Both the position numbers and the translations under genes were made by a program. The notes under the pieces were generated by a model that worked only from the letters and a program-made list of their open reading frames with translations, was not told the origin of the DNA and did no database searches. A stretch of DNA of 64,000 nucleotides from DATKFM01 sp963851215 (lineage in GTDB: Bacteria; Pseudomonadota; Alphaproteobacteria; Dongiales; Dongiaceae): the NCBI GenBank assembly GCA_963851215.1, contig CAWKOG010000022.1, positions 1 through 64,000 on the forward strand, in the 5' to 3' direction. This document shows, piece after piece, positions 62,187-64,000 of this stretch (position 1 is the stretch's first letter; every line of letters starts with the position of its first letter).

Positions 62187-63196
62187 TCATTCGGCCGACA
62201 ATGCGACGATGTCTACATGCGTCGCGGCGTCGACCCAGGGCCGCCACTTGATTTCGTTTTCGTCAACCCACTTCTTCGCCGCATCGGCGGCAGGAACTTT
62301 GTCGACGTCGACCATCTTCATGAGGGGTGCCTGGTCGGCATTGGTGAACTGAAAAGCCTTCAGGACCTTGTAAGCTGCTGGGTACTTGTCCTTGAACCCG
62401 GGCCAGACGAACTTCTTGATGTCCGGGACCAGAGGGCGCGCAGTCGAACGTCTTCTCCGAGTTGATGCCCCAGGACGGATCCGTTTCGCATTTTTCGTCA
62501 TAGACCGGCAACTGGACTGCCCGGAGGTCGTACTCCAAGACGGCCCAGGTGGGTTCCCAGTAGTAGACCAGCACCGGCTCCTTGCGGGCGATCGCGGACT
62601 TCACTTCAGCGACGATGGCACCCTCGCCGCCCGCGGGAACGGGGACCAAGTCGAGGCCGAGCGCATCGACCATCTTCGTCGTGTCGGGTGTCCATTCCTC
62701 GGGATAGTCGACGATGCGTCCCTTGGGCGCAGTCTCGGGCGTCGCGAAGAGTTCGGCACAGCCCTTAAGTGCCTCCCAATTCGGCAAGCCGGGGCATTGC
62801 GCCTCCACATAGGATGGATAGAACCAAGCCTCCTGACCGCGCAGTCCGAGCAGCCCGATGTCCTCGAGCTGCCCCTTGCCGACCATTCGTAAACTGAATT
62901 CGCGTGGTCACCAGCCACTGCTCGAGGTAGGCATGGATCTCGCCATCAGCGACGGCCTGGAAGAGCGGAACGTTCGTCGTCGTGACGTACTCAACCTTAT
63001 AGCCCATGCGCGTCAGGATCTCGCCAGCCACCTTCATCGTGATCTCCTGCCCCGTCCAGTCAAGCTGGCCGAGAATGATCGGGTCCGGCGACTTCCGGAA
63101 TATTGCCGGCGAGAACAGGCGTTGTCAGCCCGACAGGAGCCGCGAATACTACTGCGGTCACAAGGCAGGCCAGAGACCTCTTCAGTGTCGATTCAT
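62187..63196 (-). CDS. Glycine betaine/choline-type ABC substrate-binding protein (ProX-like), frame breaks
   Basis: Periplasmic binding protein of the OpuAC family. ATG at 63196 is preceded by GGGAGG seven bases away; after a one-base slip the signal peptide reads LKRSLACLVTAVVFAAPVGL. The mature protein includes LTRMGYKVEYVTTTNVPLFQ, AVADGEIHAYLEQWL, GQEAWFYPSYVEAQCPGLPN, VLVYYWEPTWAVLEYDLRAV and KFVWPGFKDKYPAAYKVLKA, ending WVDAATHVDIVALSAE. Frame changes lie near 63185, 63090, 62905 and 62445. Binding-site Trp residues are plausible but not assigned. First gene of the proX-proV-proW operon. Confidence 0.85.
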
Positions 63197-63313
63197 AAAA
63201 ACCTCCCTTTGTTTGCGGCCGGTTGTTTCCGGGCCGATTTTGCGCTGGGCAAGCACCCGGCGCGAATTGTCTGCAAACAGAGGCGGCAGCGTTGTATGCC
63301 CATGCTGCCCAGA

Positions 63314-64000
63314 TCACCAACATGCCGATTTTCGCAGACCTCCGGCAAGCGGGCAATAGGACCGGACCGTCGTTAGCACCGCTCTTTCATGTTGTTCACC
63401 GCCGCCGAAGCTAGCGCCATAGGCCGCCAACTTGTCGCGCCATGTCTGCTCGCGAAGAACAGCGCGATTGACCACACCGCGCGGCTCATGACCATGCATC
63501 ACAGCCAACACGGCGGCGATGTTGGCTTGGCCGATGAGACGCTACGCATTCGTCTGTCCAGCTGAGCGCATGCGGAGAAAGAACAACATTATCGAGACAG
63601 AGGAGCTCCTCGTCCTTGCCCGGCGGCTCCTGCTCGAACACATCCAGGCCTGCTCCGGCGAGGCGCCGCGAGCGGAGTGCCGCCACCAGCGCCTGTTGAT
63701 CGATGATCGGCCCCCGCGCCATGTTCACGAGGAATGCCGTCGGCTTCATCGCGGCAAGACGTTCCGCGTCCAGCAGGCCCTTGGTTTCTGGCGTCAGCGG
63801 ACAATGGACGCTGACGATGTCGGATTGGCGGAGCAAGGTGGCGAGGTCGACAAGCGTCACGTTAAGACAGCGTGCCAGCGAGTATCTGCATAAGGATCGT
63901 ATGCCAGGAATCGCATGTCGAAGGGGGTCGCGAGTCGAACGACCTCGGCGCCGATATTGCCGAGCCCGATGATGCCCAAAGTCTTGCCGATGAGTCCGAT
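63314..64000 (-). CDS. D-isomer 2-hydroxyacid dehydrogenase, 5' end beyond window
   Basis: NAD-dependent dehydrogenase related to phosphoglycerate and glycerate dehydrogenases. From the window edge it reads LIGKTLGIIGLGNIGAEVVR (GxGxxG NAD motif), PFDMRFLAYDPYAD; after a slip near 63860 come SDIVSVHCPLTPETKGLLDA, TAFLVNMARGPIIDQQALVA, GAGLDVFEQEPP and SPHALSWTDEC with the catalytic His. After a slip near 63525 the C-terminus reads LAVMHGHEPRGVVNRAVL, then AYGASFGGG. The stop at 63314 may be too late, since relatives end around AYGASFGG. The N-terminal substrate domain is outside the window. Confidence 0.85.

Overview
The window looks like high-GC proteobacterial DNA made of at least two, probably three, blocks. 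Many genes that should be intact (pgm, katG, fdnG, selA, selB, proVWX) are read only by moving between frames on one strand. By eye, many of the breaks are single extra bases, so they look like consensus or assembly errors rather than gene decay. I therefore give whole-gene coordinates across the breaks and note where the frame changes.

Block A (about 1-31,790) has an environmental, catabolic, probably gammaproteobacterial flavour: two TetR/TonB-receptor units, short-chain dehydrogenases, a phosphotransferase, phosphoglucomutase, a DUF5916-type outer-membrane protein, a linalool dehydratase/isomerase-like enzyme, DsbA-like and SCO1-like copper/thiol proteins, KatG, and an operon of MHS transporter, M20 amidohydrolase and DDAH-like amidinohydrolase. 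A pair of duplicated coiled-coil/surface proteins flanks a cupin, a glutathionyl-hydroquinone reductase, an FGE-fold lipoprotein-like protein and a small secreted protein. The block ends in an amidase cut off in mid-gene.

Block B (about 31,800-58,795) looks alphaproteobacterial. It starts inside a TRAP transporter small subunit. It then carries dctM, pcaQ diverging from pcaC-H-G-B (protocatechuate branch of the beta-ketoadipate pathway), a 2OG-Fe(II) oxygenase, and a complete selenocysteine cassette: bifunctional selD (divergent), fdnG-fdnH-fdnI-fdhE-selA-selB and the tRNA-Sec gene selC. fdnG contains an in-frame TGA at 41,989-41,991 at the position of the formate dehydrogenase selenocysteine, followed after 11 nt by a bacterial SECIS hairpin. 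All four Sel factors and the user protein are therefore in one 12-kb stretch. Further on are a beta-barrel protein, a patatin-like lipoprotein, an eight-haem cytochrome c/TPR protein, an ECF sigma/anti-sigma pair and the C-terminal stub of a tyrosine recombinase.

Block C (about 58,800-64,000) is a minus-strand glycine betaine/choline/proline ABC uptake operon (proX-proV-proW-like, with a two-domain permease), preceded by a D-2-hydroxyacid dehydrogenase that runs off the window. The A/B join and the B/C join both fall at truncated genes and may be misassemblies.
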